DNA of 64,000 nt from Mycolicibacterium sp. P9-22 (GCF_008329585.1 NZ_NPKP01000017.1:1-64000), one strand, 5' to 3'. Positions 8,548-16,888 are shown, counted from the stretch's first letter. Numbers and translations: made by a program. Notes: generated by a model not told the origin, from the sequence alone.

Positions 8548-9243
8548 TCAGGCGGCGGACAACGCGAGGGTGTGAAGTGCGGGAATCACTGCCGAGCTGT
8601 CGGCGACCCAGCCGAAGATGCCCCCCTGTGCCTTGATCATTTCCAGCCCCACCCGCTGGAACTCCGGGAAATACGAACCCACGCAATCGGATACCACCAG
8701 GCACTCGTAACCGCGATCGTTGGCCTCGCGGGTGGTGGTGTGCACGCACACCTCGGTGGTGACGCCCGTGACGAGCAACTGGGTGATGCCTGCACGCGTG
8801 AGCACGTCCTGTAGCTCGGTGGCGTAGAACGCGCCCTTACCCGGTTTGTCGATCACCACCTCGCCGTCGATGGGGCGAAGTTCGTCGACGATGTCGTGGC
8901 CGTACTCGCCGCGGACCAGGATGCGGCCGTACTTTCCGGGATCCCCGATGCGTTTGGACGGGGCGCCGCGGCTGAGTTTGGCCGGCGGGCAGTCCGACAG
9001 GTCGGGCACATGGCCCTCCCTGGTGTGGATCACCAGGATCCCGGCCTCGCGGGCCGCGGCGATCAACGCGGCCAGCGGCGGCACCACCTTGAGCAGCCGG
9101 CCGACATCGTTGCCGAGGCTCTCGCCGAATCCGCCGGGCAACAGGAAGTCCCGTTGCATGTCGATGACTATCAACGCGGTCCGGCCGCCGATGAGGGGGA
9201 ACGCCGACGGCTCGGCGGGGACATCGACCGAACTCATACTCAT
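8548..9243 (-). CDS. biuH: Isochorismatase-fold cysteine hydrolase, probable biuret amidohydrolase
   Basis: This 231-residue enzyme belongs to the isochorismatase-like cysteine hydrolases. Catalytic residues are visible: Asp28 in VIDMQRDF, Lys133 in [11 protein letters not shown], and nucleophile Cys166 in [11 protein letters not shown], followed by [16 protein letters not shown]. The Lys-to-Cys spacing of 33 and a Gln at 205 (KAQGG) agree with the residues described for biuret hydrolase BiuH. BiuH converts biuret to allophanate plus ammonia. The neighbouring gene, overlapping by 4 bp (ATGA at 9240-9243), encodes an allophanate hydrolase, the next step. AAGGAG precedes the start; a second ATG at 9237 is possible. 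RutB-like ureidoacrylate hydrolase is the main alternative. Confidence 0.75.
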   Translation of the reverse strand: MSMSSVDVPAEPSAFPLIGGRTALIVIDMQRDFLLPGGFGESLGNDVGRLLKVVPPLAALIAAAREAGILVIHTREGHVPDLSDCPPAKLSRGAPSKRIGDPGKYGRILVRGEYGHDIVDELRPIDGEVVIDKPGKGAFYATELQDVLTRAGITQLLVTGVTTEVCVHTTTREANDRGYECLVVSDCVGSYFPEFQRVGLEMIKAQGGIFGWVADSSAVIPALHTLALSAA

Positions 9244-10640
9244 ACCTGCTCCTTGTGACGCGTCGTGGTCGTTGTCCCGGTGCGGGTGCGGGGTTCGTCG
9301 AGGATCTGCGCGGCCAAAGCCAGTGCGGTGTCATCGGATCCGGCGTTGGCAAGCAGCATGGCGCTGTGCGGCCGGCCGTCGGTGGTGGTGCCGGCCGGGA
9401 CCGCGATGCCCAGCAGGTCGAGCAGGTTGCCGAAGTGGGTGTAATGCCCCAGTACGGTGTTCGCCTCGATGGGACGCGCCAGCACCTCCTCGACGGTGAA
9501 GGTGGTGCCGATGGTCGGGACCACCAGCACATCCATGGTCTGCCAGACCCTGCCGACCTGCGCCTTGAATTCCTGCAGACGCTGCAGCGCGGCGAAGGCA
9601 TCGACAGCGGTGTAGTCCAGTCCGCTGCGAAAGATGTCGCGCACCACCGGGTGGATCGAATCCGGTCTGGTGGCCAGGAATTCGCCGAATTCGACCAGCC
9701 GCTCGGCAACCCATGGTCCCTGATACAGCAGTTTCCCCGCGGCCAGGAACGGGACCAGCGACACGTCGACCACCGTCACCTGCCGGCTCAGCTGTTCGCG
9801 GAAGTTCAGATGCGCCGAGCGCACGGCGTCGTCGCCGAAGAACTCCAGATCGTCCACCGGCGGCAGGCCGACCCGGATGGTCCGCCCGTCATATCGCGCG
9901 CCGCGGTCGCGTGACCAGGCGTCGTCGTCATCGCGGCCGGCCATGACCTCGAAGACGCGGTCGACATCGCCGATGCAGCCCGCCATCACGCTGAGGCAGT
10001 CCAGCGATTTGCACGCCGGCACCAGGCCGACGGTGCTGATCATGCCGCGCGACGGCTTGAACCCGACCACACCGTTGAGTGCGGCCGGCACCCGGCCGGA
10101 CCCCGCGGTGTCGGTGGCCACGGCGAACGGGACCTGCCCGAGGGCGACCACCAGGGCCGAACCCGAGCTGGATCCACCGGAGATCATCTCGTTGCCGTAG
10201 ACGCTGCGCGGCACCCGATAGGGGGTCCGGGTTCCGTTCAGCCCGGTGGCGAACTGGTCCAGGTTCGTCTTGCCGACATAGAGCGCGCCGGCGTCGAGCA
10301 ACCGCTGCACGGCCGGTGCGGTGCGCTCGGCGACATAGGCGTAGTCCGGGCAGGACAGCGTCGTCGGCACCCCGGCGACGTCGATGCTGTCCTTGACCCC
10401 GAATGGGACGCCGTACAGCGGTAGCGTGCGCGCCGCCGGGCGGCTCTCTATCTCGGCTGCGGCAGCCAGCAGGTCCTCGCGCCCCACCGTGGACAGCCAG
10501 GTCCCGTCGTCGCCGCGGGCGGCAATGGCATCGGCCACCCGGGCGGCCGTCTTGGTCGGCGAACCCGTCCCGCCCGCATGTGAGGCGAGGATCTCCGCCA
10601 CCGAAGGGCCGATGGACGGGCCGTGCGCTTCGAAACCCAT
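9240..10640 (-). CDS. atzF: Allophanate hydrolase, AtzF-type amidase
   Basis: This 466-residue amidase-signature protein has Lys83 (GVKDS), cis-Ser157 (GGSSSGSA) and nucleophile Ser181 ([10 protein letters not shown]), with the spacing of the family's Ser-cisSer-Lys triad. AtzF-like signatures follow the pattern closely: [40 protein letters not shown] and [17 protein letters not shown]. Allophanate hydrolase splits allophanate to ammonia and CO2. The protein ends around the amidase domain and lacks the extra C-terminal domain of full-length AtzF of about 600 residues. That domain may be dispensable or supplied elsewhere. It is the first structural gene of a minus-strand operon behind a GntR regulator, with a likely operator at 10650-10659. 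Confidence 0.85.
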   Translation of the reverse strand: MGFEAHGPSIGPSVAEILASHAGGTGSPTKTAARVADAIAARGDDGTWLSTVGREDLLAAAAEIESRPAARTLPLYGVPFGVKDSIDVAGVPTTLSCPDYAYVAERTAPAVQRLLDAGALYVGKTNLDQFATGLNGTRTPYRVPRSVYGNEMISGGSSSGSALVVALGQVPFAVATDTAGSGRVPAALNGVVGFKPSRGMISTVGLVPACKSLDCLSVMAGCIGDVDRVFEVMAGRDDDDAWSRDRGARYDGRTIRVGLPPVDDLEFFGDDAVRSAHLNFREQLSRQVTVVDVSLVPFLAAGKLLYQGPWVAERLVEFGEFLATRPDSIHPVVRDIFRSGLDYTAVDAFAALQRLQEFKAQVGRVWQTMDVLVVPTIGTTFTVEEVLARPIEANTVLGHYTHFGNLLDLLGIAVPAGTTTDGRPHSAMLLANAGSDDTALALAAQILDEPRTRTGTTTTTRHKEQV

Positions 10641-10649
10641 AAATGCAAA

Positions 10650-10659
10650 TTGTCGACAA
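10650..10659. promoter_or_regulatory. Perfect palindrome, candidate GntR operator
   Basis: TTGTCGACAA is a perfect 10-bp palindrome 9 bp upstream of the atzF start codon and downstream of the GntR gene. It has the T-n-G-T ... A-C-n-A half-site pattern typical of FadR/FCD-type GntR operators. The best candidate ligand is the adjacent regulator at 10698-11369. The site would control expression of the allophanate/biuret genes separately from the regulator gene. Confidence 0.55.
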
Positions 10660-10697
10660 AATGATGGCGTTCGCGGAACGCCCGTGTGTCGATCGTG

Positions 10698-11369
10698 TTA
10701 GCGATTTGGCGGCAGGTTCAGATACTGCAGGTGCCCGTGATCTTCCAGCGCGGTGATCACGGTGTGAGGATTGTTGCTTTCCAGGGCGGTGAGGATGGCC
10801 AGGTGCCGGTCGATCCCGTCACTGGACCGGTGATGGCGGGCTTCCTCACGCAGGTTCATCGCCATCGGGAGCTGCAGTTTGAGCAGGATCGGCTCAAGGG
10901 CGATGTCGAGCTGACGTTGCCCTGCCAGTCCGACGACCGCGGCATGGAAGCGACGGTGGGCGTCGTCGCGCTCCAGGTCGTCTGTGGCACTGCTCATTTC
11001 ATCGAGCACCTGCCGCACCGGTTGCAGCGCTGCCTGCGGATCGGCCAGCGGCAGCGCCGTCTCGATCGCGTGCCGTTCCAGCACATGCCGCAGCGCGAAC
11101 AACTGCAGGATCTCGTCGGGGGACCAGTCGGCCACCCGGGAGCCGCGCCGGGGGAGCCGCTCGACGAGTCCTTGCTGGGTCAGCAGGCGCAGCGCCTCCC
11201 GCAGCGGTGCCCGGCCGATGCCGAAGTCGGCGCACAACTGCTCCTCGACCAGCTTGTCGCCGGGGCCCAGCGCGCCGCTGAGGATCGCGGCACGCAGCCT
11301 GCCACCGGCGACATCGGCGAGCGTCGCGGGCGACCCGTGCCGCGATCCGTCCATCCTGGGTGCCGCCAT
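10698..11369 (-). CDS. GntR family regulator, FCD (FadR) subfamily
   Basis: The 223-residue protein has an N-terminal winged helix (about residues 18-80: GRLRAAILSGALGPGDKLVE, FGIGRAPLREALRLLTQQGL, VERLPRRGSRVADW) and a C-terminal all-helical FCD ligand domain with metal-site-like residues (for example DDAHRRFHAAV and DRHLAILTALE). FCD regulators bind small carboxylates, often intermediates of the pathway they control. Here the target is probably the atzF-biuH-permease operon immediately downstream on the same strand, with allophanate or a related acid as inducer. The upstream 131-bp gap to the divergent thioesterase gene carries a KstR box near the other gene's start. Confidence 0.9.
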   Translation of the reverse strand: MAAPRMDGSRHGSPATLADVAGGRLRAAILSGALGPGDKLVEEQLCADFGIGRAPLREALRLLTQQGLVERLPRRGSRVADWSPDEILQLFALRHVLERHAIETALPLADPQAALQPVRQVLDEMSSATDDLERDDAHRRFHAAVVGLAGQRQLDIALEPILLKLQLPMAMNLREEARHHRSSDGIDRHLAILTALESNNPHTVITALEDHGHLQYLNLPPNR

Positions 11370-11478
11370 GGCAGGTTCGGTGCCCCCTCATGCCGGCCCT
11401 TGCCGACTCAGGGCCATCGTAGGAACTTTTGCGGTGCGCTGCCGTGTTCGGGCACGGCAGGTGACTCGACAGCACCGA

Positions 11479-11492
11479 TAGAACGTGTTCTA
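11479..11492. promoter_or_regulatory. KstR-type operator upstream of thioesterase gene
   Basis: TAGAACGTGTTCTA fits the KstR consensus TnnAACnnGTTnnA exactly and is palindromic except for the central two bases. KstR is the TetR-family repressor of cholesterol catabolism genes in mycobacteria. The site lies only 8 bp before the ATG at 11501, where it would cover the core promoter of a short-leader or leaderless transcript. A second such site occurs at 18953-18966. Confidence 0.8.
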
Positions 11493-11500
11493 GTTCTTGG

Positions 11501-12124
11501 ATGCTGGACTTCACACTCGAGGACCTCAGTGCCGAGGACGTCGAGCGCCTTCGCCACATCTACCGGCCGCTCACCGAATCGGTGCGTGAACTCATCGACG
11601 CCACCATCCGCACGGCGGCCGATGCCCAGACGGTCGCCGCCGCCAAGGCCCAGATCGACGCCGCGACGGCCGCCCTGCGCACCGACCAGCTGGACGGCCC
11701 GTTCGGGGTGCGGTTCACCGCGCACGGGGACCGGATGCCGTGGGGCAACGCCGTCATCGGATTGCGTAACCCGATCGCGCCGCCGCTGCACGTCCAGCAC
11801 CGGGACGACGGCGGGGTGTTCGCCGAGTTCACACTCGGCGCCGCCTATGAAGGTCCGCCGGGTCATGTGCACGGGGGAGTCGCCGCCCTGATCCTGGACC
11901 ATGTGCTCGGCGAATCGGCCAGCCCCGCCGCCAGTCCGCGGTTGACCGGCACGATCAGCATGCGCTACCTACGGCCCACGCCGCTCGGCGCACTGCACGT
12001 CGAGGCCGCGATCGTGCGTACCGAGGGTGTGAAAACCTATGCCGCCGGGTTGATCTCGGATGCCCAGGGCCCGACCGTCCACGCCGAAGGGGTGTTCATC
12101 CGGCCGAAGTGGGCCCGGGACTAG
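11501..12124 (+). CDS. PaaI-type hot-dog thioesterase family protein
   Basis: This 207-residue protein has a helical N-terminal region and a C-terminal hot-dog domain. The signature is EGPPGHVHGGVAALILDHVL (about residues 119-138), the PaaI/THEM4-like HGG-D motif, then LTGTISMRYLRPTPLG. It probably hydrolyses an acyl-CoA thioester. The KstR-type box 8 bp upstream suggests it belongs to the sterol catabolism regulon, so a steroid-derived or side-chain acyl-CoA is a reasonable substrate; this is inference. No strong Shine-Dalgarno is seen before the ATG, in line with a leaderless or short-leader mRNA. Its 3' end overlaps the convergent FUSC gene by 29 bp. Confidence 0.85.
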   Translation: MLDFTLEDLSAEDVERLRHIYRPLTESVRELIDATIRTAADAQTVAAAKAQIDAATAALRTDQLDGPFGVRFTAHGDRMPWGNAVIGLRNPIAPPLHVQHRDDGGVFAEFTLGAAYEGPPGHVHGGVAALILDHVLGESASPAASPRLTGTISMRYLRPTPLGALHVEAAIVRTEGVKTYAAGLISDAQGPTVHAEGVFIRPKWARD

Positions 12125-14114
12125 GCAACCCGATATCGCGTGTCGCGATCTCGGTGACCACCGCGGTGATGGTGGCGATCTCGCCGACCAGCAACCGTTC
12201 TGCGGCGTGCGCGTCGGTCAGCGACGACGCGGCGTCGCGCACGCTCACGCCGGCCGCCAACAGTGCGTCGGTGTCCACACTCCACGGGGCGGCCGGGGTG
12301 GCCGGCTCGCCGGAGAGTGCTTTGACGTAATCATCGACGGCGGCCACGAATTCGCGGTTCAGGTTGGGCGGCGGGTGCGCGGGCAGATGTGCCTCCAGGG
12401 CGGCGCACGACGTGGTCACCGAATTGAGCGCCGCCCGGTAGGAGCGCATCCACCGCCGCAGCGATCCGGACTCGGTGCCGGTGGCGCCGGCAGTGGCCTC
12501 GAAGGCGGCGCGGGCGCTGACCGCACGACCCCAGGCCGACTCCAGCTGTTCCTTGGGATGATCGAGGTCGTGCACGAAGGCCCTGATCACGGTTGCGGCA
12601 TAGTCGATCTCGGTCTTGAGGAGCTCGCCGGCGCGTTGTCGCAACCGGACCAGCGCGTTGTCCGGCACCAGGACGTGCACCGCGACGGCCAGCCCGCCGC
12701 CGGTCACCACCGCCAGCAATTGATCGCCGATGGCCCCGGACCAGCCCGGGCCGCCGGTGTCGATCAGGAAGACGAGCGCACCTGCGATGGCCGCGTTCAC
12801 CCCGACGTAGCTGAATTCGGCGATCAGATAACCGACGGCCAGGAAGGCCACCGCCAGCAGCGCCGACACCAGCGCCGTCGGTTCGGTCAGCGATGCCAGC
12901 AGCGCGGCCACGGCCACCCCGGCCGCCGTGCCGGCGATCCGCCCGACGCACCGGGTGTAGGTGTGTGCGGTCTCGGGGCGCAGCACCATGAGCACGGTGA
13001 GGGGCACCCACACGCCGTGTGGCATGTCGCCGAACCGCCACAACGCCACCCCGACGGCGGTCGCCACGGCCAGACGGACCGCGTGTCGCAGGATGGGCGA
13101 ATTACCGGTGAGCTGGCTGCGCACCAACCCGGCGGTCGCGGTCAACGCATCGGGCACCGCGCCGCGGCCCAGGTCCGCAATCTGTTCGGGCTCGAATTGC
13201 CCGAACCGTAGTTCCACGGCTTCCCGGAGCTGGGTCGACAACCGCAGCGCGGCCTCCCGTGCCTCCCCCTGCACACCGTCCGCCGCACCGTCCAATTGTC
13301 CGGTCGCATAGCCGAGTTCGCCGCGGGACCGCCGCCGGGCGTGGGCGACGATGACCAACAACTCCGAGGCGCTGTGCAGCACCCGCACGACGGCGTCGTC
13401 GCCGTTGTGCGTGCCGAGGGTGGCCAGCGATTCGGCGATACGCTCGGGGAGGCTGTACCAGCCGCGGTAGATGGGTGGTCGGCGTTTGGCCAGTGCCTCG
13501 CTCACGGTGAAGGCGTCCCGCAGCCGGATCAATGGCTCCGTGTCGATCCGGGTGTCGGCGTCGACGGCGATCCGGTCGGCATCGGCGGCCAGTGACAGGT
13601 AGGCCCGGGTGAGTGCGCTGCGCTGGGTGCGCCAGCGGCGTTGTGGCCACACCGCGATCAGGACGGCCTGGGACAGGCCACCCGCCAGGGCCAGGGCCAC
13701 GGTGGCCGATACCGATCCCACGGTGTGTGCGGTGGGAGCGGTCGTCAGGATGAGCGCCGCCCCGGCGGCGGCCACCAGACCGGCGTTGGCGCTGATCGCC
13801 CAGTGCAGTCCGGCGGCCGCGCACCACAGCGCCGTCACGATGACGAACGCGATGCTGCTGCCCTCGGTCAGTGAGCCCAGCAGGACAGCCAGTGCCATCT
13901 CCAACGAGACCACCACGACGGTGGGGAACCGGCTGCGCGGACTGTCCTGCAGGGCGCTGGCCCCCGCAACGACGGCGGCGGCGCCGGCACTGACCGCGGC
14001 GGCCGGCGAGCTCACCCAGGCCGCCACCAGCACGACGGCCAGCACGCCGGCCAGACTGCGCCCGACCGCCCCGGCGTCATACAACGTCAGTCGCAGTTGA
14101 CGGCCGATGGTCAC
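12096..14114 (-). CDS. FUSC family (fusaric acid resistance-like) membrane protein
   Basis: The 672-residue protein has two hydrophobic halves. Residues about 15-160 hold five or six membrane helices, followed by a soluble helical region. A second block at about 345-500 holds six more helices including FGDMPHGVWVPLTVLMVLRP, the FUSC family hallmark, followed by a C-terminal cytoplasmic helical domain. FUSC/AaeB-like proteins export aromatic acids or related compounds; the substrate here is unknown. It is convergent with the KstR-box thioesterase gene (29-bp overlap) and divergent from the EthD gene, so it is likely transcribed alone. Confidence 0.85.
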   Translation of the reverse strand: MTIGRQLRLTLYDAGAVGRSLAGVLAVVLVAAWVSSPAAAVSAGAAAVVAGASALQDSPRSRFPTVVVVSLEMALAVLLGSLTEGSSIAFVIVTALWCAAAGLHWAISANAGLVAAAGAALILTTAPTAHTVGSVSATVALALAGGLSQAVLIAVWPQRRWRTQRSALTRAYLSLAADADRIAVDADTRIDTEPLIRLRDAFTVSEALAKRRPPIYRGWYSLPERIAESLATLGTHNGDDAVVRVLHSASELLVIVAHARRRSRGELGYATGQLDGAADGVQGEAREAALRLSTQLREAVELRFGQFEPEQIADLGRGAVPDALTATAGLVRSQLTGNSPILRHAVRLAVATAVGVALWRFGDMPHGVWVPLTVLMVLRPETAHTYTRCVGRIAGTAAGVAVAALLASLTEPTALVSALLAVAFLAVGYLIAEFSYVGVNAAIAGALVFLIDTGGPGWSGAIGDQLLAVVTGGGLAVAVHVLVPDNALVRLRQRAGELLKTEIDYAATVIRAFVHDLDHPKEQLESAWGRAVSARAAFEATAGATGTESGSLRRWMRSYRAALNSVTTSCAALEAHLPAHPPPNLNREFVAAVDDYVKALSGEPATPAAPWSVDTDALLAAGVSVRDAASSLTDAHAAERLLVGEIATITAVVTEIATRDIGLPSPGPTSAG

Positions 14115-14175
14115 CCCGCCATTGTTACCCGGCGGGCGGGTGTGGCAGGTGCGATCGTCTTGTTAGGTTCAGCGG

Positions 14176-14886
14176 GTGGAAAAGGTCATGGTCACGCTGC
14201 GCTCGGCGAATCCCGACGAACAGTGGTGCACACGGTTGCGGACCCGGGTCGCCGCCGGACTGTCCGAACTCGATCTCGCGGGGCTGACGGTGAACGTGCG
14301 CGACGCGCCGGTCAGCGCCTCGATGATGACGCTCACCACGCTGGATCCGCCGGTGTCGGCCGTGGTCAGCATCTGGACACAGCAGTACTACGGCGCGGCA
14401 CTGCGCCGGGCGCTGGAACTGTTGGCGGCCGAATGCCAGGAATTCGCCGCCTATCTGGTGACGGAGTCGGTCCCCATGGCCGGCCCGGAGGTCGCGCCGA
14501 GTGCCCGCACCCCGGGCCTGGCCAATATCGCGCTGCTGCGCCGCCCACCGGACCTGGATGTCGCGACCTGGCTGCAGCGCTGGCACATCGACCACACCCC
14601 GGTGGCGATCGCGACCCAGTCGACATTCGGCTACACGCAGAACACGGTGGTGCGGGCGTTGACTCCGGGCGCGCCGCCGATCGATGCCATCGTCGAAGAA
14701 TTGTTTCCCATCGAGGCGGTGTCGGACCTGCATGCGTTCTTCGGAGCCGCCGACGACGCCGATCTCGGCGACCGGATGGCCAAGATGGCGGCCAGCGTCG
14801 CCCGTTTCGGCGCGGACCGCAATATCGACACCGTGCCGACGAGCCGCTACGTGCTGTGGGCGCCAACCCTTACGCTGCAACCGTGA
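14176..14886 (+). CDS. EthD domain-containing protein
   Basis: The 236-residue protein looks like two ferredoxin-like (dimeric alpha-beta barrel) units. The second includes PDLDVATWLQRWHIDHTPVA (about residues 125-144), the EthD-type W-x-x-x-H motif. EthD-like proteins were named from an ether-degradation cluster, but their chemistry is usually unknown. The GTG at 14176 is the start. It overlaps the following enoyl-CoA hydratase gene by 4 bp (GTGA), so the two are co-translated, pointing to a role with a CoA-linked pathway. The gene is divergent from the FUSC transporter with a gap of about 60 bp. Confidence 0.75.
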   Translation: MEKVMVTLRSANPDEQWCTRLRTRVAAGLSELDLAGLTVNVRDAPVSASMMTLTTLDPPVSAVVSIWTQQYYGAALRRALELLAAECQEFAAYLVTESVPMAGPEVAPSARTPGLANIALLRRPPDLDVATWLQRWHIDHTPVAIATQSTFGYTQNTVVRALTPGAPPIDAIVEELFPIEAVSDLHAFFGAADDADLGDRMAKMAASVARFGADRNIDTVPTSRYVLWAPTLTLQP

Positions 14887-15638
14887 CGCTGTTGATCGCC
14901 GATGAGAATCGGGTACGCACCCTGACATTCAATCGCCCGGAGGCGCTGAACGCCTTCAGCGAGGCGCTCTACGACGCGACGACCGAGGCGCTGCTGGCGG
15001 CGGCCGAGGACCCGGAGGTCTCGGTGGTGCTGCTGACCGGTGCCGGGCGCGCCTTCAGCGCGGGTAACGACCTGGTGGAGATGCAGAAGCTGGTCACGGA
15101 CCCGAATTACCAGCCCGGCAAGCACGGTTTCCGCGGCATGCTCGAAGTGCTGGCGGCCTTCCCGAAGCCGCTCATCTGCGCGGTCAACGGTGTCGGCCTG
15201 GGTATTGGTACCACCATCCTCGGATACGCCGACCTGGCCTTCATGTCCAGCACTGCCCGATTGAAGTGCCCGTTCACCAGCCTTGGCGTGCCGCCGGAGG
15301 CCGCATCCTCATATCTGTTGCCGCGGTTGATCGGCCGGCAGAACGCGGCATGGTTGCTGCTGTCCTCGGAGTGGGTCGACGCCGCCGAGGCGTTGCGCAT
15401 GGGATTGGTGTGGAAGGTCTGTGAACCCGAGGACTTGCTGGCCGAAGCCCGACGGCACGCCGAGGTGCTGTCCGCACGGCCACTCAACAGCCTGCTGGCG
15501 GTCAAGCAGACGATGATGGAGCCGATCCGCCCCGGTATCGCCGCGGCCAGTGAAAGGGAGAATGCCCTGTTCGCCGAGCTGTTGGGTCAGGCGGCCAATG
15601 TCGATGCACTGGCCTCGTTCGTGGACGGTCGCGGGTAG
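14883..15638 (+). CDS. Enoyl-CoA hydratase/isomerase family protein
   Basis: This 251-residue crotonase-fold protein has the CoA/oxyanion motifs: FNRPEALNAFSEALYDATTE, GAGRAFSAGNDLVEM and KPLICAVNGVGLGIGTTILG. The active-site loop at LGVPPEAASSYLLPRLIGRQ retains Glu at the position often used in 2-enoyl-CoA hydratases. It probably hydrates or isomerises an enoyl-CoA in a fatty-acid or sterol-type degradation step. The GTG start at 14883 overlaps the EthD stop. An upstream extension of the same frame is only antisense-like sequence. It is convergent with bfd, whose stop lies 4 bp away. Confidence 0.92.
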   Translation: MTLLIADENRVRTLTFNRPEALNAFSEALYDATTEALLAAAEDPEVSVVLLTGAGRAFSAGNDLVEMQKLVTDPNYQPGKHGFRGMLEVLAAFPKPLICAVNGVGLGIGTTILGYADLAFMSSTARLKCPFTSLGVPPEAASSYLLPRLIGRQNAAWLLLSSEWVDAAEALRMGLVWKVCEPEDLLAEARRHAEVLSARPLNSLLAVKQTMMEPIRPGIAAASERENALFAELLGQAANVDALASFVDGRG

Positions 15639-15642
15639 ACCG

Positions 15643-15837
15643 TCAGCGCATTGCGTGCACCGGGCAGTCGACGGCGGTGCGCGATGCCGCCAGGATGGCC
15701 CGCACCGTGCGACGGCAGCGTCCGCAATCCGAACCGGCGCCGCAGGCGTCCGCGATCTGTCGCGACGTGGTGGCACCCGCGGCAACCGCATCATGAACGG
15801 CCTGGGTGGTGGCTCCGGTGCACAGACAGACGAACAT
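15643..15837 (-). CDS. bfd: Bacterioferritin-associated ferredoxin
   Basis: This 64-residue [2Fe-2S] protein has Cys4, Cys6, Cys38 and Cys41 (MFVCLC and GSDCGRC), the exact ligand positions of E. coli Bfd. Bfd binds bacterioferritin and delivers electrons so that stored ferric iron is released as ferrous iron. The ATG at 15837 gives the canonical start; a longer open frame to 15963 is Arg-rich and unlikely. It is divergent from the bacterioferritin gene, with two IdeR-type boxes between them. This fits iron-controlled expression of storage and mobilisation genes. Confidence 0.92.
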   Translation of the reverse strand: MFVCLCTGATTQAVHDAVAAGATTSRQIADACGAGSDCGRCRRTVRAILAASRTAVDCPVHAMR

Positions 15838-16107
15838 GCGCTCATGCCGCCGTATCCGACGACCGAATTGGATCGGGCTGCGGCCCACCATTGTTTTCTC
15901 GATCTGAATCGGATGGATACGGTGAGAAAGGGCGGACATTCGTCTTCGCCGTGAAATGACCATCTTTCGCAGGAAATGCCATTAAGGAATACGTGTTGCG
16001 GCGCGCTATTTCGACGGCCGGAACAAACGAATGGCAATTGAGTTCCGCCACCGTTCCTCCCATTGCATCCGCGTTGATCCAGGGTGCCGGCGTCGACCGC
16101 CAGCGAG

Positions 16108-16126
16108 TTAGGTCAGTGTAACCTAA
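16108..16126. promoter_or_regulatory. IdeR (iron) box 1
   Basis: TTAGGTCAGTGTAACCTAA matches 16 of 19 positions of the IdeR consensus TTAGGTTAGGCTAACCTAA, with perfect TTAGGT/ACCTAA arms. IdeR-Fe(II) represses siderophore genes and activates bacterioferritin-type genes in mycobacteria. The site lies about 187 bp upstream of bfr. Confidence 0.85.
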
Positions 16127-16160
16127 CTAAGGCTAGCCAGTCCATAACAAGGCCTCTGAC

Positions 16161-16179
16161 TAGGGTTAGCCTCACCTAC
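16161..16179. promoter_or_regulatory. IdeR (iron) box 2, weaker
   Basis: This 19-bp stretch centred on GGTTAGCCTCACCTA matches 14 of 19 IdeR consensus positions. It lies 34 bp after box 1, giving a tandem arrangement like that reported upstream of IdeR-activated ferritin genes. The weaker left arm makes it less certain. Confidence 0.6.
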
Positions 16180-16312
16180 GGCACGCCGGGAGCGTCCGAA
16201 AAATGTTCCCGAACCGCCGCCGCTGCTCTCGCCGCCACCTGTCGACTGGACTAGATTCAGATACGCACGGCTTTAGCGAACTTGACCAGCCCTCAAGGTG
16301 CCTAGGAGCGAC

Positions 16313-16804
16313 ATGCAAGGCGATCCGGACGTTCTCAAACTGCTCAATGAGCAGCTCACGAGTGAACTCACGGCGATCAACCAATATTTCCTGCATTCGA
16401 AGATGCAAGACAATTGGGGATTCACCGAATTGGCCCGCCACACTCGGGAAGAATCATTCGAGGAAATGCGTCACGCGGAAACGATCACCGATCGCATTCT
16501 GCTCCTCGACGGACTGCCGAACTATCAGCGGCTGTTCTCCCTCCGTGTCGGTCAGACCCTGCGCGAGCAGTTCGAATCGGACCTCGCGATCGAGTACGAG
16601 GTGGTGGCCAGGCTTCGCCCCGGCATCATCATGTGCCGCGAAAAGCAGGACGCCACCTCGGCGGGCATCCTGGAGACGATCCTCGCCGACGAGGAAAGCC
16701 ACATCGACTACCTCGAAACGCAGTTGCAGTTGATGGACACCCTCGGTGAGGAGCTCTACTCGGCGCAGTGCGTGTCGCGGCCGCCCAGCGGGGGTACGGG
16801 GTAA
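16313..16804 (+). CDS. bfr: Bacterioferritin (haem-containing ferritin)
   Basis: The 163-residue protein forms the 24-mer iron-storage shell. All ferroxidase ligands are present: Glu18, Glu51, His54, Glu94, Glu127 and His130, plus Tyr25. Met52 is the haem axial ligand at the subunit dimer interface. The start ATG at 16313 has AGGAG 4 bp upstream; the in-frame ATG at 16298 is not needed. It is divergent from bfd, controlled by the IdeR boxes, and followed by a large MFS pump gene, the same order as M. tuberculosis bfrA (Rv1876) and Rv1877. It probably oxidises and stores iron in the cytoplasm under iron-replete conditions. Confidence 0.97.
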   Translation: MQGDPDVLKLLNEQLTSELTAINQYFLHSKMQDNWGFTELARHTREESFEEMRHAETITDRILLLDGLPNYQRLFSLRVGQTLREQFESDLAIEYEVVARLRPGIIMCREKQDATSAGILETILADEESHIDYLETQLQLMDTLGEELYSAQCVSRPPSGGTG

Positions 16805-16834
16805 CCACGCGGTCGGCGGACCCGGTCCCCGCGT

Positions 16835-16857
16835 ATATTAGATAGCGAAGCTAATAT
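16835..16857. promoter_or_regulatory. Inverted repeat, candidate operator of the MFS pump
   Basis: ATATTAG (16835-16841) and CTAATAT (16851-16857) form a perfect 7-bp inverted repeat with a 9-bp spacer. The element is AT-rich against a GC-rich background and lies 31 bp before the pump's GTG. The size fits a MarR or TetR dimer site. The pump's own C-terminal winged helix is one speculative binder. Confidence 0.55.
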
Positions 16858-16888
16858 TCTGCTGGGTCGGGGGGGACCGAGGATATTT

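Larger units (their letters stand above)
15838..16312. promoter_or_regulatory. Divergent bfd/bfr intergenic control region, 475 bp
   Basis: This region has visibly lower GC than its surroundings. It separates bfd (minus) from bfr (plus). The bfr-proximal half holds two IdeR-like boxes (16108-16126 and 16161-16179), a possible -10 (TAGATT, 16252-16257), and AGGAG at 16304-16308 before the bfr ATG. The bfd-proximal half (about 15840-16080) has short open frames on both strands that look non-coding, and I see nothing else certain in it. Confidence 0.6.

Noticed and set aside
12060-13211. 383-residue plus-strand open frame
   Set aside because: It is antisense to the FUSC protein, whose membrane segments are clear.
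15842-16063. 73-residue minus-strand ORF upstream of bfd
   Set aside because: It has no ribosome site or family pattern, and the region behaves as a regulatory gap.
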